In this document: piece by piece, positions 1 to 8,678 of the stretch
Numbering within the stretch: the first letter of the stretch is position 1
Layout of the letters: each line of letters begins with the position of its first letter
Assembly (NCBI RefSeq): GCF_025506355.1
Contig: NZ_JANZYP010000042.1
Coordinates: forward strand, 23,164 to 87,163
Length of the DNA: 64,000 bases
Source: Sphaerisporangium corydalis
GTDB taxonomy: Bacteria > Actinomycetota > Actinomycetes > Streptosporangiales > Streptosporangiaceae
Direction of reading: 5' to 3'
Made by a program: the position numbers and the translations under genes
Notes under the pieces: model-generated
What the model saw: only the letters and a program-made list of their open reading frames with translations
The model's database searches: none
What the model was told of the DNA's origin: nothing

Positions 1-146
1 AAACCACCGAAGTAGATCTCGTCGGGTACGCGGCCGGGGAAGGCGTCGCAGTGCGGCGTCCACATGTCGGCCGAGGTCTCCGCTTCGGGGTCGCGCCGCC
101 GCCGCAGGCGAGCGCACGCGTCACAGATGCTCGGATCCCGTACCAT
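1..146 (-). CDS. Partial hypothetical protein, cysteine-containing (5' end only)
   Basis: The first 48 codons of a minus-strand gene that leaves the window at its left edge. It starts at an ATG preceded by a strong GGGAGGGGG ribosome site. The residues begin MVRDPSICDACARLRRR, and a second block reads HCDAFPGRVPDEIYFGG, so a CxxC and a further cysteine are visible. Small proteins with this CxxC plus CDAFP.G.PDEI pattern are common hypothetical proteins in actinobacteria, and their function is not known to me. It is divergent from the WXG-like gene at 311. The frame is open throughout and the start signal is good, but length and function cannot be judged. Confidence 0.6.
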   Translation of the reverse strand, partial: MVRDPSICDACARLRRRRDPEAETSADMWTPHCDAFPGRVPDEIYFGG

Positions 147-310
147 GAGCCCCCTCCCGGACGCCACGAGCCTACCGCCATCACGTCCGCCGCCCCCGGA
201 ACACACCTGATCCCGAACGCGCTCCGACCGTCGTACCCACGCGTTCCCGGCACGGCGGGCGATACCCTGTGGCACCGGGTCAGGGTGACCGGCCGAGGGG
301 CGGAGGACCG

Positions 311-625
311 TTGGGGCAGGAGCTGAACGCCGATCACGTGTCGATGGCCGGCGCCGCGGGGAGCATGCGCGACTCCGCCGACCTGTTCGGGCAGCATACC
401 GAGGCGCTGCTCACCGCCATCTCCGGCGACGGGCGGTCGCCGTGGGGGGTCGGCGTCATCGGCATGGCGATGGACCACGTCAACGAGATGCTCGGGCAGG
501 CGTGCCGCCACCTCCAGACCAACCTCGGCGCGACCGGCGCGGGGATCCAGACCATGGCCGATCGCCTGACCACCACCGAGCACGCCGTCGCCACCGCCGC
601 CGAGGACCTGGAAACGTCGATCTGA
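311..625 (+). CDS. Small WXG100/ESX-like helical protein
   Basis: About 104 residues if the TTG at 311 is the start; it has GGAGG four bases upstream. An ATG or GTG further upstream would give up to 118 residues with an unlikely basic leader. The protein is small and mostly helical, with DSADLF near residue 20 and a TMADRLTTTEHAVATAAEDL segment at the C-terminus, which is the general layout of WXG100-like ESX substrates and their partners. No clean WXG turn is visible (SPWGVGV is the nearest), so the family call is inference. It stands alone, 140 bases before the ABC exporter operon, with no ESX core genes nearby. Confidence 0.55.
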   Translation: MGQELNADHVSMAGAAGSMRDSADLFGQHTEALLTAISGDGRSPWGVGVIGMAMDHVNEMLGQACRHLQTNLGATGAGIQTMADRLTTTEHAVATAAEDLETSI

Positions 626-764
626 CGGACGCCGCGCGGTCGACCTCGGCCCAGGGCGCGCGCTGGCCCGGCGTACCCATCGGCCCAGGGCGGGCGCCGG
701 CCCGGCGTGCCCCATCAACCGTTCGGTGGATTCGGTGGCGGTGCCCAGCGGCGATTCTCAGAAC

Positions 765-1481
765 ATGAAAGTCATCGAGATCGACGGCCTGAGCAAGAGC
801 TACAAGAACCGCAAGGCGGTGGACGGCATCTCCCTGACCGTGGCGAAAGGCGAGATCTTCGGAATCGCCGGGCCCAACGGGGCGGGGAAGACCACGATCG
901 TGGAGTGCGCCTCGGGGTTGCGGCGGCGGGACGGCGGCACCCTGCGGGTGCTGGGCCTGGACCCGTGGAACGACCGCCGCGCGCTGCTGCAGCGCATAGG
1001 TGTCCAGCTGCAGGAGGCGGCCCTGCCCGACGCGATCAAGGTCGGCGAGGCGTTACGGATGTACGCCTCCTTCTACGACAGGCCCGCCGACTGGCGGAAA
1101 CTCATGGACGAGTGGGGGCTGGCGGACAAGGAACGCGCCGGCTTCGCCGGGCTGTCCGGCGGCTGGAAGCAGCGGCTGTTCATCGCGCTGGCCCTGGTCG
1201 GCGACCCCGAAGTCGTCTTCCTCGACGAGCTCACCACGGGCCTCGACCCCTCCGCCCGCCGGATGACGTGGGGCCTGATCCGCGACATGCGCGATCGCGG
1301 GATCTCCGTGGTCCTGGTCACCCACTTCATGGACGAGGCCGAGGCGCTGTGCGACCGCATCGCGATCGTCGGCGAGGGCCGTGTCATCGCCGAGGGCAGC
1401 CCCCGCGAACTGACAGCGGCGGGAAAGTCCGCCTCGCTGGAGGACGCCTACTTCGCGCTGACCGGAGGTGGAACGGAATGA
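765..1481 (+). CDS. ABC-2 type exporter, ATP-binding subunit
   Basis: A 238-residue nucleotide-binding protein that powers the permease encoded immediately downstream. It shows a Walker A (GPNGAGKTT), a signature motif (LSGGWKQR), a Walker B (VVFLDELTTGLDP, with Leu where Pro is usual) and an H-loop (VLVTHFMDEAE). The ATG at 765 is chosen because MKVIEIDGLSKSYK is the canonical beginning of this family; the 13 codons upstream look non-coding. The stop overlaps the permease start (ATGA), so the two are translationally coupled. The adjoining histidine kinase and regulator make a drug- or peptide-sensing exporter module likely; the substrate is unknown. Confidence 0.93.
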   Translation: MKVIEIDGLSKSYKNRKAVDGISLTVAKGEIFGIAGPNGAGKTTIVECASGLRRRDGGTLRVLGLDPWNDRRALLQRIGVQLQEAALPDAIKVGEALRMYASFYDRPADWRKLMDEWGLADKERAGFAGLSGGWKQRLFIALALVGDPEVVFLDELTTGLDPSARRMTWGLIRDMRDRGISVVLVTHFMDEAEALCDRIAIVGEGRVIAEGSPRELTAAGKSASLEDAYFALTGGGTE

Positions 1482-2200
1482 AAGGCATCACGAACGTCAT
1501 CGCGGTCGAACTGAAGCTCATCATGCGTGACCCGATGTCGGCGTTCTTCGCCCTCGCCTTCCCGGCGATCATGCTGTGGGTGAAGATGCGCAGCGGCAAA
1601 CCCCTGCCGGGCGGGCTGCCGGCCATCGACGCCACGGTGCCGATGCTGAGCGTATTCGTCATCGGCCTGGCCGCCCTGGTCGTCCTCCCGGCGACGCTGG
1701 CCCAGTACAGGGAACGGCGGGTGCTGAAGCGGCTGCGCGCCACTCCCGCCTCGGCCGCCACGCTCTTCGGCGCGCAGTGGGCCGCCCACATGCTGCTGGC
1801 CGCGCTCGGGACGGCGCTGCTGATCGTCATCGGCCTGGCCGCCTACGGGCTGACCGCACCGGCGAACACGGCGGGCGTCATCCTGGCGTGGACGCTCAGC
1901 GCACTGAGCCTCAGCGCCATCGGCCTCCTCGTCGGCGCGCTCGTCCCCAGCGGCCGCGGCGCGACCGTGATCGGGCTGGGCCTCTTCTTCCCGATGGTCT
2001 TCATCTCCGGCGTCGTGATCCCCCGCGAGACCCTGTCCGGGTCGATGCGCGCCATCGGCGACCTCACCCCCATGGCCCCCGCGGTCGAGGCGGTCCGCGA
2101 CGGCTGGGCCGGGACCGCGATGTCCCCGGTCGCCCTGGTTGTCATGTTCGCGATATTCATCGCCGCCGGTGGCGTCGCCGTCAGGGCGTTCCGATGGTGA
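1478..2200 (+). CDS. ABC-2 type exporter, permease subunit
   Basis: A 240-residue integral membrane protein with about six hydrophobic segments, matching the ABC-2 permease family. It begins MKGITNVIAVELKLIMRDP, where the amphipathic start followed by RDP and the first membrane span is typical of these exporters. A signature-like LRATPAS stretch lies near residue 90 before the second span. Its start overlaps the ATPase stop by four bases and its own stop overlaps the kinase start (ATGGTGA). All three therefore belong to one polycistronic message with the response regulator. The substrate cannot be read from the sequence. Confidence 0.92.
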   Translation: MKGITNVIAVELKLIMRDPMSAFFALAFPAIMLWVKMRSGKPLPGGLPAIDATVPMLSVFVIGLAALVVLPATLAQYRERRVLKRLRATPASAATLFGAQWAAHMLLAALGTALLIVIGLAAYGLTAPANTAGVILAWTLSALSLSAIGLLVGALVPSGRGATVIGLGLFFPMVFISGVVIPRETLSGSMRAIGDLTPMAPAVEAVRDGWAGTAMSPVALVVMFAIFIAAGGVAVRAFRW

Positions 2201-3528
2201 CCCCCGACGTCTCCCGGTGGGATCGCGCGTGGCCGGTCCTGCCGTACCTGTTCATCCTGCTTCCTGCGGTCTTCGCCCTGGCGCGGGACTGGAGGCTGGA
2301 CGTGCTGGCCCTGGCGTCGCTCGCCGGGGCGTGGCACTGGTTCATGGTCACGTCCCACCCCCGCTGGATCGAGCGGCCGATGGCGGTGGTCGTCTACTTC
2401 CTGGTGATGCTCACCGTCATCGGGGCCCTGATCAGGATCGACACGCTGTTCACGGTGACGGCCCTGGCGATGTTCGTCCAGTCCTTCACGCTGATCCCCG
2501 GTTGGTGGGCGTACGGCGGGGTGGCCGCGACCGCCGGCCTGCTGATCGCCGCCCGCCCTTCGTCCGGGCGGACACCGGGCGAGATGGTCTACTCCTTCCT
2601 CGTCGCGGTGCTGGTCGCCTCCGCGGTCGGCCTGGCCACCCAGACCGTCCGCGACCAGAACCACAACCGCAAGGTGATGATCGCGCAGTTACGGGAGACA
2701 GGGGCCAAGCTGGCCGCGCTCGCGGAGGAGAACGCCGACCTCCAGGCCCGGCTGCTGACCAGCGCCCGCGAGGCCGGCGTGCTCGGGGAGCGGCAGCGGA
2801 TGGCCAGGGAGATCCACGACACCGTCGCGCAGGGACTGATCGCCATCCTCACCCAGCTCGAAGCCGCCGACGACGTGATCGGTGACGTGCCCGCCGCCCG
2901 CTCGCGCCTGAGCACGGTACGCGTCCTGGCCAAGGAAAGCCTGAACGAGGCCAGGCGATCGGTCCAGGCGTTGCGTCCGGCGCCGCTGGACGACGCCCAG
3001 CTCGCCACCGCGCTCCACGACATCGCCGCGAAATGGTCGCGGGCCACCGGCGTGCCCGCCTCGGTGTCCGTCACCGGCGACCCCCGGCCGTTGCACACCG
3101 AGGTGGAGATCACGTTGCTGCGGGTGGCGCAGGAGGCGCTGGCCAACGTCGGCAAGCACGCCGAGGCCACCAGGGCCGGGCTCACCCTGTCGTACATGGA
3201 GGACGTCGTGGCGCTGGACGTACGCGACGACGGCTCCGGCTTCGCGCAGGAGGCGGCGGGCTCCCCGGACGGGGGCGGCTTCGGGCTCATCGCGATGCGC
3301 CAGCGAGTCATCCGGCTGGCCGGTGACTTCACGATCGAGTCGGCCCCCGGCCAGGGAACGGGCATCTCCGCCACCATTCCGGCCATCCCGGCCGCGTTGT
3401 CTCCGGAACCGGTCTCGTCTCCGGAACCGGTCTCCTCTCCGGACGCGGCCTCGTCTCCGGACGCGGCCTCGTCTTCGGAACCGGTCTTGGACTCGGAAGC
3501 GGCCGGCCGCTCCAGAAACGCGTTGTGA
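2194..3528 (+). CDS. NarL-type sensor histidine kinase
   Basis: A 444-residue membrane sensor kinase. The N-terminal ~150 residues hold about five hydrophobic spans with little extracytoplasmic sequence. A coiled segment follows, then the HisKA_3 phospho-acceptor box (REIHDTVAQG, His near residue 210) and a HATPase_c domain (NVGKHAEA; DVRDDGSGF; GGGFGLIAMRQRV). The last ~40 residues are a low-complexity tail of repeated SSPEPVSSPDAA units not needed for catalysis. The start overlaps the permease stop. It should phosphorylate the regulator at 3532, three bases downstream, so the exporter probably carries its own sensing circuit. Confidence 0.93.
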   Translation: MVTPDVSRWDRAWPVLPYLFILLPAVFALARDWRLDVLALASLAGAWHWFMVTSHPRWIERPMAVVVYFLVMLTVIGALIRIDTLFTVTALAMFVQSFTLIPGWWAYGGVAATAGLLIAARPSSGRTPGEMVYSFLVAVLVASAVGLATQTVRDQNHNRKVMIAQLRETGAKLAALAEENADLQARLLTSAREAGVLGERQRMAREIHDTVAQGLIAILTQLEAADDVIGDVPAARSRLSTVRVLAKESLNEARRSVQALRPAPLDDAQLATALHDIAAKWSRATGVPASVSVTGDPRPLHTEVEITLLRVAQEALANVGKHAEATRAGLTLSYMEDVVALDVRDDGSGFAQEAAGSPDGGGFGLIAMRQRVIRLAGDFTIESAPGQGTGISATIPAIPAALSPEPVSSPEPVSSPDAASSPDAASSSEPVLDSEAAGRSRNAL

Positions 3529-3531
3529 GAC

Positions 3532-4164
3532 ATGCCGATTCGTATGATCATCGTGGACGACCATCCGGTCGTGCGTGATGGGTTACGCGGGATCTTCGCC
3601 GACGACGACGCCTTCGAGGTCGTCGGCGAGGCGGCCGACGGACCGGAAGCGCTCGTCGTCGCCCTGCGGACCAAGCCCGATATCGTGCTCATGGACCTGC
3701 GGATGCCGAAGATGAGCGGGGCGGAGGTCATCCGCCGGCTGCGCGAGCAGACGCCCGGCGTCCACGTGCTGGTCCTGACCACCTTCGACAACGACGCCGA
3801 CGTCCTGCCCGCGATCCAGCAGGGCGCCACCGGCTACCTGCTCAAGGACACCCCGCGCGCCGACCTGCGTCGCGCCGTACAGGCAGCGGCCCGTGGTGAG
3901 ACGGTGCTGTCCCCCTCCGTGGCCGGCGTGCTGACGCACAAAACGCGGACGCCGGAACACCAGAAGCCGAGCCGCCGCGAGCTGGAGGTGCTCGCACTGA
4001 TCGCCCGTGGCGCGACCAACCGTGAGGTCGCCGCGAAACTGTTCATCACCGAGGCGACGGTGAAGACGCACCTGCTGCACATCTTCGCCAAACTCGAGGT
4101 GAACGACCGCGCGGCGGCGGTCGCGGCGGCCTACGAGACCGGCCTGCTCAAGCCGGCCACCTGA
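3532..4164 (+). CDS. NarL/LuxR-family response regulator
   Basis: A 210-residue two-component regulator. The receiver domain has the acidic pocket (IIVDDHPVV), the phospho-acceptor aspartate in MDLRMPKMSG and the conserved lysine in GYLLKDT. A LuxR-type helix-turn-helix follows (SRRELEVLALIARGATNREV; TVKTHLLHIFAKL). It lies three bases after the kinase and ends the exporter operon that begins at 765. The partner kinase and the control of the exporter are inferred from gene order. Confidence 0.94.
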   Translation: MPIRMIIVDDHPVVRDGLRGIFADDDAFEVVGEAADGPEALVVALRTKPDIVLMDLRMPKMSGAEVIRRLREQTPGVHVLVLTTFDNDADVLPAIQQGATGYLLKDTPRADLRRAVQAAARGETVLSPSVAGVLTHKTRTPEHQKPSRRELEVLALIARGATNREVAAKLFITEATVKTHLLHIFAKLEVNDRAAAVAAAYETGLLKPAT

Positions 4165-4204
4165 CAAGAGCGCGACGCCCGCATGCTCCCCGAGAGGCCG
4201 CCGG

Positions 4205-4240
4205 TTGACACCTCCCTTGCTGTAATAGAGGCTGTTACAG
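4205..4240 (+). promoter_or_regulatory. Promoter element and near-perfect operator upstream of the Rrf2 gene
   Basis: TTGACA at 4205-4210 is followed by an inverted repeat: half-site CTGTAATAG (4220-4228), spacer AGG, half-site CTGTTACAG (4232-4240). Eight of nine positions pair. The repeat sits where the -10 region would be and ends 11 bases before the start codon of the Rrf2 regulator, so it is likely an autoregulatory operator. The same 9-3-9 design recurs at 4725. Confidence 0.6.
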
Positions 4241-4251
4241 CAGAAAGGGTG

Positions 4252-4686
4252 ATGATGGCAGCGAACAGCCGGCTCACGATCGCCGTGCACATTCTGACGT
4301 GGCTGGCCCTCGCGCACCGGCGCGGAACCGAGCTGCTGACCTCTGACCAGGTCGCCGCCAGCGTCAACACCAATCCGGTGATAATCCGGCGCAGTCTCGG
4401 GGACCTGCGCCGGGCGGGCCTGGTGACCGTACGCCACGGCGCGGGGGCGGGGTGGAGCCTGGCCCGCGCGCCGGAGGAGATCGTGCTGCTCGACGTGTAC
4501 GACGCCGTCGAGAGGGAGCCGCTGTTCGGCATGCACCACACCGAGCCCAACCTCGAATGCCCGGTCGGCAAGGGGATCAGGCCCGCGCTGGGCGATGTGT
4601 ACGGCAGGGCCGAGCTGGCCCTGCGCACGGAGCTGGGGCGCACGTCGGTGGCCGACGTGCTCAGCGAGACCCTGCTGGTGAACTAG
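4252..4686 (+). CDS. Rrf2-family transcriptional regulator
   Basis: A 144-residue winged-helix regulator of the Rrf2 family (MMAANSRLTIAVHILTWLAL, then VAASVNTNPVIIRRSLGDLR as the recognition region). The ATG at 4252 is chosen because the next ATG is adjacent, an AAAGG ribosome site lies just upstream, and the earlier in-frame codons run through the operator. One cysteine is visible (near residue 103, NLECPVGKG), which does not form the three-cysteine cluster of iron-sulfur members such as IscR and NsrR. This is therefore probably a cluster-free, ligand- or redox-responsive type. A matching operator precedes the next gene, so it likely controls itself and the NIPSNAP gene. Confidence 0.88.
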   Translation: MMAANSRLTIAVHILTWLALAHRRGTELLTSDQVAASVNTNPVIIRRSLGDLRRAGLVTVRHGAGAGWSLARAPEEIVLLDVYDAVEREPLFGMHHTEPNLECPVGKGIRPALGDVYGRAELALRTELGRTSVADVLSETLLVN

Positions 4687-4724
4687 GCATCCCTTTGGCC
4701 CGGCGGCTTTCCGTGCGCCCGTTG

Positions 4725-4745
4725 TTGTAACAAGAGTTGTTCCAA
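4725..4745 (+). promoter_or_regulatory. Second Rrf2-type operator, upstream of the NIPSNAP gene
   Basis: Half-site TTGTAACAA (4725-4733), spacer GAG, half-site TTGTTCCAA (4737-4745). Eight of nine positions pair. Size, spacing and core (TGTAA / TGTT.CA) match the operator at 4220-4240. It ends six bases before the ribosome site of the NIPSNAP gene. Confidence 0.6.
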
Positions 4746-4763
4746 CTATTGAAGGAGTTCCTC

Positions 4764-5579
4764 GTGTCCGACGTACGATGCCCGGTCGTCGAGCTGCGGC
4801 AGTACACGCTGCACCCCGGTCGGCGCGACGTGCTGATCGACCTTTTCGACCGGGAGTTCGCCGACCCGCTGGAGGCGGCGGGCATGACGGTCCTGGGCCA
4901 GTTCCGTGACCTGGACGACCCGGACCGGTTCGTCTGGCTGCGGGGATTCGACGACATGCCGCGGCGCGCCGAAGCGCTCGGCCGCTTCTACGGCGGGCCG
5001 GTCTGGAAGGCACACCGCGACCAGGCCAACGCCACGATGATCGACTCGGACGACGTCCTGCTGCTGCGTCCCGTCACGCCACGGACCGGTTTCCCGGCCC
5101 CCACCACCCCCCGCCCGCCCGCCACCGCCGCCGCCGGCGCCGGCGAGACGGTCGCACGGCCGCATGAGACCGCCGCGCGACCGCGTGAGACCGCCGCACG
5201 GCCGCATGGGACCGCCGCGCCCGAGCCGGTCGTTCTCGCGACGATCTACTACGGCGACGGCCCCTTCGACGCGACGTTCGCGCAGTTCTTCGAGCGGCGG
5301 ATCCGCCCCGCCGTAACGGAGGCGGGCGCCGTTCCGCTGGCCTGCCTGTGGTCGGAACACGCGCCCAACACCTTCCCGGCCCTGCCGGTACGGACGGGTG
5401 AGGAGGTCTTCGTGTGGTTCGCCCGGTTCCCTGATGAACGGCACCTCGCCGAGCACCTGGACCGCCTGGAGCACTCGCCGGATTGGCGCGCCACGGTCCA
5501 GCCCGCCTTGTCGGGAATGCTGGCCAGAACCCCCCAACGGCTGCGCCTGTCCCCCACCGCGAGATCCCTGCTGCGCTGA
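4764..5579 (+). CDS. NIPSNAP-family protein
   Basis: A 271-residue protein with two NIPSNAP/dimeric alpha-beta barrel-like halves. The first is VELRQYTLHPGRRDVLIDLF with GQFRDLDDPDRFVWLRGF; the second is ATIYYGDGPF with VWFARFPDERH. They are joined by a Pro/Ala-rich linker of tandem ETAARPH units near residues 115-150. The GTG at 4764 is chosen for its GAAGGAG site seven bases upstream; the upstream in-frame codons lie inside the operator. NIPSNAP proteins are poorly characterised; some relate to monooxygenase-like ferredoxin folds. Regulation by the upstream Rrf2 protein is inferred from the matching operators. Confidence 0.85.
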   Translation: MSDVRCPVVELRQYTLHPGRRDVLIDLFDREFADPLEAAGMTVLGQFRDLDDPDRFVWLRGFDDMPRRAEALGRFYGGPVWKAHRDQANATMIDSDDVLLLRPVTPRTGFPAPTTPRPPATAAAGAGETVARPHETAARPRETAARPHGTAAPEPVVLATIYYGDGPFDATFAQFFERRIRPAVTEAGAVPLACLWSEHAPNTFPALPVRTGEEVFVWFARFPDERHLAEHLDRLEHSPDWRATVQPALSGMLARTPQRLRLSPTARSLLR

Positions 5580-5619
5580 CCGCCGACGGGCCCGGCCGGC
5601 CGGGTCCTGGGCCTTCCGT

Positions 5620-7149
5620 TCAGACGAGGAGTCCCCAGTAGACCGCCCAGGGCAGGAAGACCAGGCCGGCGCCGATGAGCAGGCCGACCCGGGCCTTGTC
5701 CCCCCGTGTCATGTCGCGGCGGTGACGCCGCCACGACAGCGCGCACGCGGCGGTGGTCACGACGGTGGCGACGGCGAGCAGCCGCAGGACGAGCCAGGGG
5801 ATGGGGTGGCCGGCCACCACGGGTCCGATCACGTTCGCCGCGGTGGCCAGCATGAAGAGGACGTACGCGAGCCCGCCCAGCGTGGTCGCCAGGCCGAGGG
5901 CGGCCAGCCAGCGTGCGGGACGCCGGGCCGGCGGTGCGCTCCGGCGGCCACGGACGCGGCGTACGACAGCCGTCACCGGATAACCGGCGAAACCCACGAG
6001 GAACACCAGAAACGCGACGAGCTCCCACCAGGGCGACTCGTACCAGGCAGGCGGCGTGAACGTGGGCACGGGCAGGTCATCGGCCGGAGCCGGGCCCGCG
6101 CTCGTCCCGGGCCGTGCGGATGCCGAGCGCTCGATCCAGGACGCCTCGTAGGCACCGTAGTCCGGCGGCAGGCTGACGATCCGGTCGAAGCCACCATCGG
6201 CGGTGAGCTGCAGATTGTGCCGGAGTCCTGGCACGATCCGGATCGTGTGCCGGGTGTTGCCGCCGCGTTCCAGCGCCTGCCGGATGATCCTGCCGCTTTC
6301 CTGGGGAATGGCCTGGCGGTCGAGCGCCCCCCACTGGGCGAGCACCGGCTGGCGTACGCGTTCCCAGGCGGGCGCCGGGTCGAAGTTCGCCTCCGGGAAG
6401 ATGCCCGCGCTCATCGTCATCCGGATCGCGGTCGACTGCAACGTGTGCGGCAGCGACCCGGACACTCCGGCGTGCCTCAGGTACTCGCCGTACTGCCATG
6501 CCGTCTGGGCCGCCGGGGCGATGCCGACCGCGCCCACGGTGATCAGGAACTTCACGTCGGCCGAGCGGCTCGCGGCCAGCGGTGCGGCGAACGCGCCCTC
6601 GGACAGCGCCCACAGCCCGAGCCGCCCCGGGTCGACGTCGGCGCGGGAGCGCAGCAGCCGCAGGCCGGCGAGCGCGTCGTCGGCCAGTACCGAATAGTCG
6701 CGGTGTACCAGGGAGTAGCCCACGGTCCGCTTGTCGTAGATGAGCGTCACGATGCCGCGCCGGGCGAACGCCTCGGCCTCGGGGAGCAGGTTTCCCCGGC
6801 CACGGTTCCCCGCGCCCTCCATCATCACCAGCGCCGCCCGACGCCGCGTCCCGGACCCCGGCGCGGGCGCGGGTGCGATGACGGTGCCGTGCAGCACCAC
6901 GCCGTCCTTGGCGGTGAAGGACACCTCGGCGGCGGCCAGCCCGGCGGGCGCGCTCAGGGCGGCCGGCCCGGCGTACGCGGGAGTGGCCGGCCCGGCGTAC
7001 GCGGGGGTGGCCGCCAGGGCGAACGCCGATGAGGCGAGTACCATCAGGGCTGCCAAGACGCGCGGTGACCGTCTACCCCGGAATGGGGCGCTTGCGGTGG
7101 ATCCGCTGATTCGCCCCGTCGCCCGCGCATGAACCCCTGTGTGCCGCAT
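5620..7149 (-). CDS. Membrane-anchored alpha/beta hydrolase
   Basis: A 509-residue exported hydrolase. A long basic leader precedes a hydrophobic signal segment (VLAALMVLASSAFALAATPA). The catalytic domain covers about residues 60-340, with a nucleophile elbow reading LWALSEGAFA (Ser in an AxSxG-like context) and a late His near GLRHNLQL. The C-terminal ~150 residues hold four membrane spans after PAWYESPWWEL. The ATG at 7149 follows GAGGGACGG; an in-frame start 20 codons earlier lacks a ribosome site. It is divergent from the kinase at 7379 and could share its promoter region. The substrate is unknown. Confidence 0.85.
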   Translation of the reverse strand: MRHTGVHARATGRISGSTASAPFRGRRSPRVLAALMVLASSAFALAATPAYAGPATPAYAGPAALSAPAGLAAAEVSFTAKDGVVLHGTVIAPAPAPGSGTRRRAALVMMEGAGNRGRGNLLPEAEAFARRGIVTLIYDKRTVGYSLVHRDYSVLADDALAGLRLLRSRADVDPGRLGLWALSEGAFAAPLAASRSADVKFLITVGAVGIAPAAQTAWQYGEYLRHAGVSGSLPHTLQSTAIRMTMSAGIFPEANFDPAPAWERVRQPVLAQWGALDRQAIPQESGRIIRQALERGGNTRHTIRIVPGLRHNLQLTADGGFDRIVSLPPDYGAYEASWIERSASARPGTSAGPAPADDLPVPTFTPPAWYESPWWELVAFLVFLVGFAGYPVTAVVRRVRGRRSAPPARRPARWLAALGLATTLGGLAYVLFMLATAANVIGPVVAGHPIPWLVLRLLAVATVVTTAACALSWRRHRRDMTRGDKARVGLLIGAGLVFLPWAVYWGLLV

Positions 7150-7378
7150 GACGATCCGTCCCTCTACAGCTCGGTGGACGCGTCCGGTGACGTGCCGTCC
7201 GCGACACACAGCCTCGCTGGATCATGGAAAACGGACCATGGCCACCGCACCTGAGGTCATGGGGGTGCAGGCACCTGGATCGGTCGGGGTCTCCGCGCCG
7301 TCGATCACCGGCAGGCCCGCGCCTAGCGTTGGTCGCGTCGGCCGGAGAGGTCCGTCGGAGACTGGGAGGATCGTCATC

Positions 7379-8617
7379 ATGCGATCGACGATCGTGCGCA
7401 TGGCGCGCGAGCAAGGATGGCTGCTGGCCGGCGCGGCCATCGGTTTCGGCGCACCGCCCTTGCTGGTGCTGACGCTGATCTCGGTGCCGGCGAGCCTGGC
7501 CGCGGGTCTCGGCGTCCTGATCTTCGCGGCGACCGTCTGGGTGACCCGCAAGCTGGCCGACCTGCAGCGCCGCCGGGCCGCCACGGTGCTGGGCGGACCG
7601 GTGACCTCCCCGTACGCGCCGTTGCCCGCGGGCGTTCTGCCGAGGATCCGGGTCCTGCTCGGCGACCCGGCCACCTGGCGGGACCTCGCGTGGTTGCCGT
7701 GCCAGTTCGTCCTGGGCACGCTCAGCGTGACGGTGGGCCTCGGGCTGTGGCTCGCGGTCGTGCAATGCGTGTCGGCGCCGTTGCTGCGGGCGCTGCTGCC
7801 GGCCGCCACGAGCTTCGATCCCGTGGTGCTGGAGATCACCGGCCGGTCCGGCCCGCTGACCTGGCTGCTGGTCCCGGTCGGCGCGGGTCTGATCCTGCCG
7901 GCTTACCGCCTGCCCCGGCATCTCATCGCCGCCCAGGCCCTGCTGTCGCGTGCGCTGCTGCGCCCCACGAGCACCGCCCGGCTGGCCGCGCGAGTCGATC
8001 GGCTGACCGCCAGCAGGGCCGCCGCCGTCGACGCCTCCGCGGTGGAGTTGCGCCGCGTGGAACGTGATCTGCACGATGGCGCCCAGGTACGCCTTGTCGC
8101 GGCGACCATGAACCTCGGCATCGCCGAGGACGTCATCGACACCGATCCGGCCGGCGCCAAGGCGCTGCTGGCCGAGGCGAAGGCCGGTGTCGGCGTGGCA
8201 CTGACGGAGCTGCGCGACCTCGTGCGCGGCATCCATCCGCCGGTGCTGGCCGACCGGGGCCTGGCCGGTGCGGTGCGGGCCCTCGCCCTGTCCTGCGGCC
8301 CCGTCGAACTGGATCTCCGCCTCGACCGGCGCCTCGCCGCCCCGGTGGAGTCGGCGGCGTACTTCGTCATCGCCGAGTCGCTGGCCAACGCGGTCCGGTA
8401 CAGCGGCGCCCGGCACATCCAGGTGGCGGTCACCGACGCGGGCGACGTACTGCGCATCACCGTCAGCGACGACGGCCGAGGCGGCGCCGACCCGTCACTC
8501 GGCACCGGCTTGCGCGGCATCCAGCGTCGCCTGTCCGCCTTCGACGGAACCCTCCAGATCACCAGCCCCCCGGACGGCCCCACCGTACTGCGCATGGACC
8601 TGCCATGCGCGCCCTGA
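7379..8617 (+). CDS. NarL-type sensor histidine kinase
   Basis: A 412-residue sensor kinase with about four N-terminal membrane spans, the first being WLLAGAAIGFGAPPLLVL. A HisKA_3 box follows (RDLHDGAQVRLVA) and then a HATPase_c domain (ANAVRYSGA; VSDDGRGG; GTGLRGIQRRL). The ATG at 7379 has GGGAGGA eight bases upstream; the ORF is open for 80 more codons upstream, but these lie in the divergent promoter region. The regulator at 8679 follows after 61 bases. Kinases of this shape in actinobacteria often respond to envelope stress, but the signal is not visible here. Confidence 0.92.
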   Translation: MRSTIVRMAREQGWLLAGAAIGFGAPPLLVLTLISVPASLAAGLGVLIFAATVWVTRKLADLQRRRAATVLGGPVTSPYAPLPAGVLPRIRVLLGDPATWRDLAWLPCQFVLGTLSVTVGLGLWLAVVQCVSAPLLRALLPAATSFDPVVLEITGRSGPLTWLLVPVGAGLILPAYRLPRHLIAAQALLSRALLRPTSTARLAARVDRLTASRAAAVDASAVELRRVERDLHDGAQVRLVAATMNLGIAEDVIDTDPAGAKALLAEAKAGVGVALTELRDLVRGIHPPVLADRGLAGAVRALALSCGPVELDLRLDRRLAAPVESAAYFVIAESLANAVRYSGARHIQVAVTDAGDVLRITVSDDGRGGADPSLGTGLRGIQRRLSAFDGTLQITSPPDGPTVLRMDLPCAP

Positions 8618-8678
8618 CCGCCCTGGACACGCTCCGCACGATCGGGCATGCCCGTTGAACCCCGGACACGGAACCCCG

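Noticed and set aside
707..1477. Upstream extension of the ABC-2 permease frame
   Set aside because: The 257 codons before 1478 are Arg/Gly-rich and antiphase to the ATPase gene; the ATGA overlap fixes the start at 1478.
5398..7032. A 544-codon plus-strand frame over the hydrolase gene
   Set aside because: It is composition-driven antisense to a gene with a signal peptide and hydrolase motifs; no start signal.
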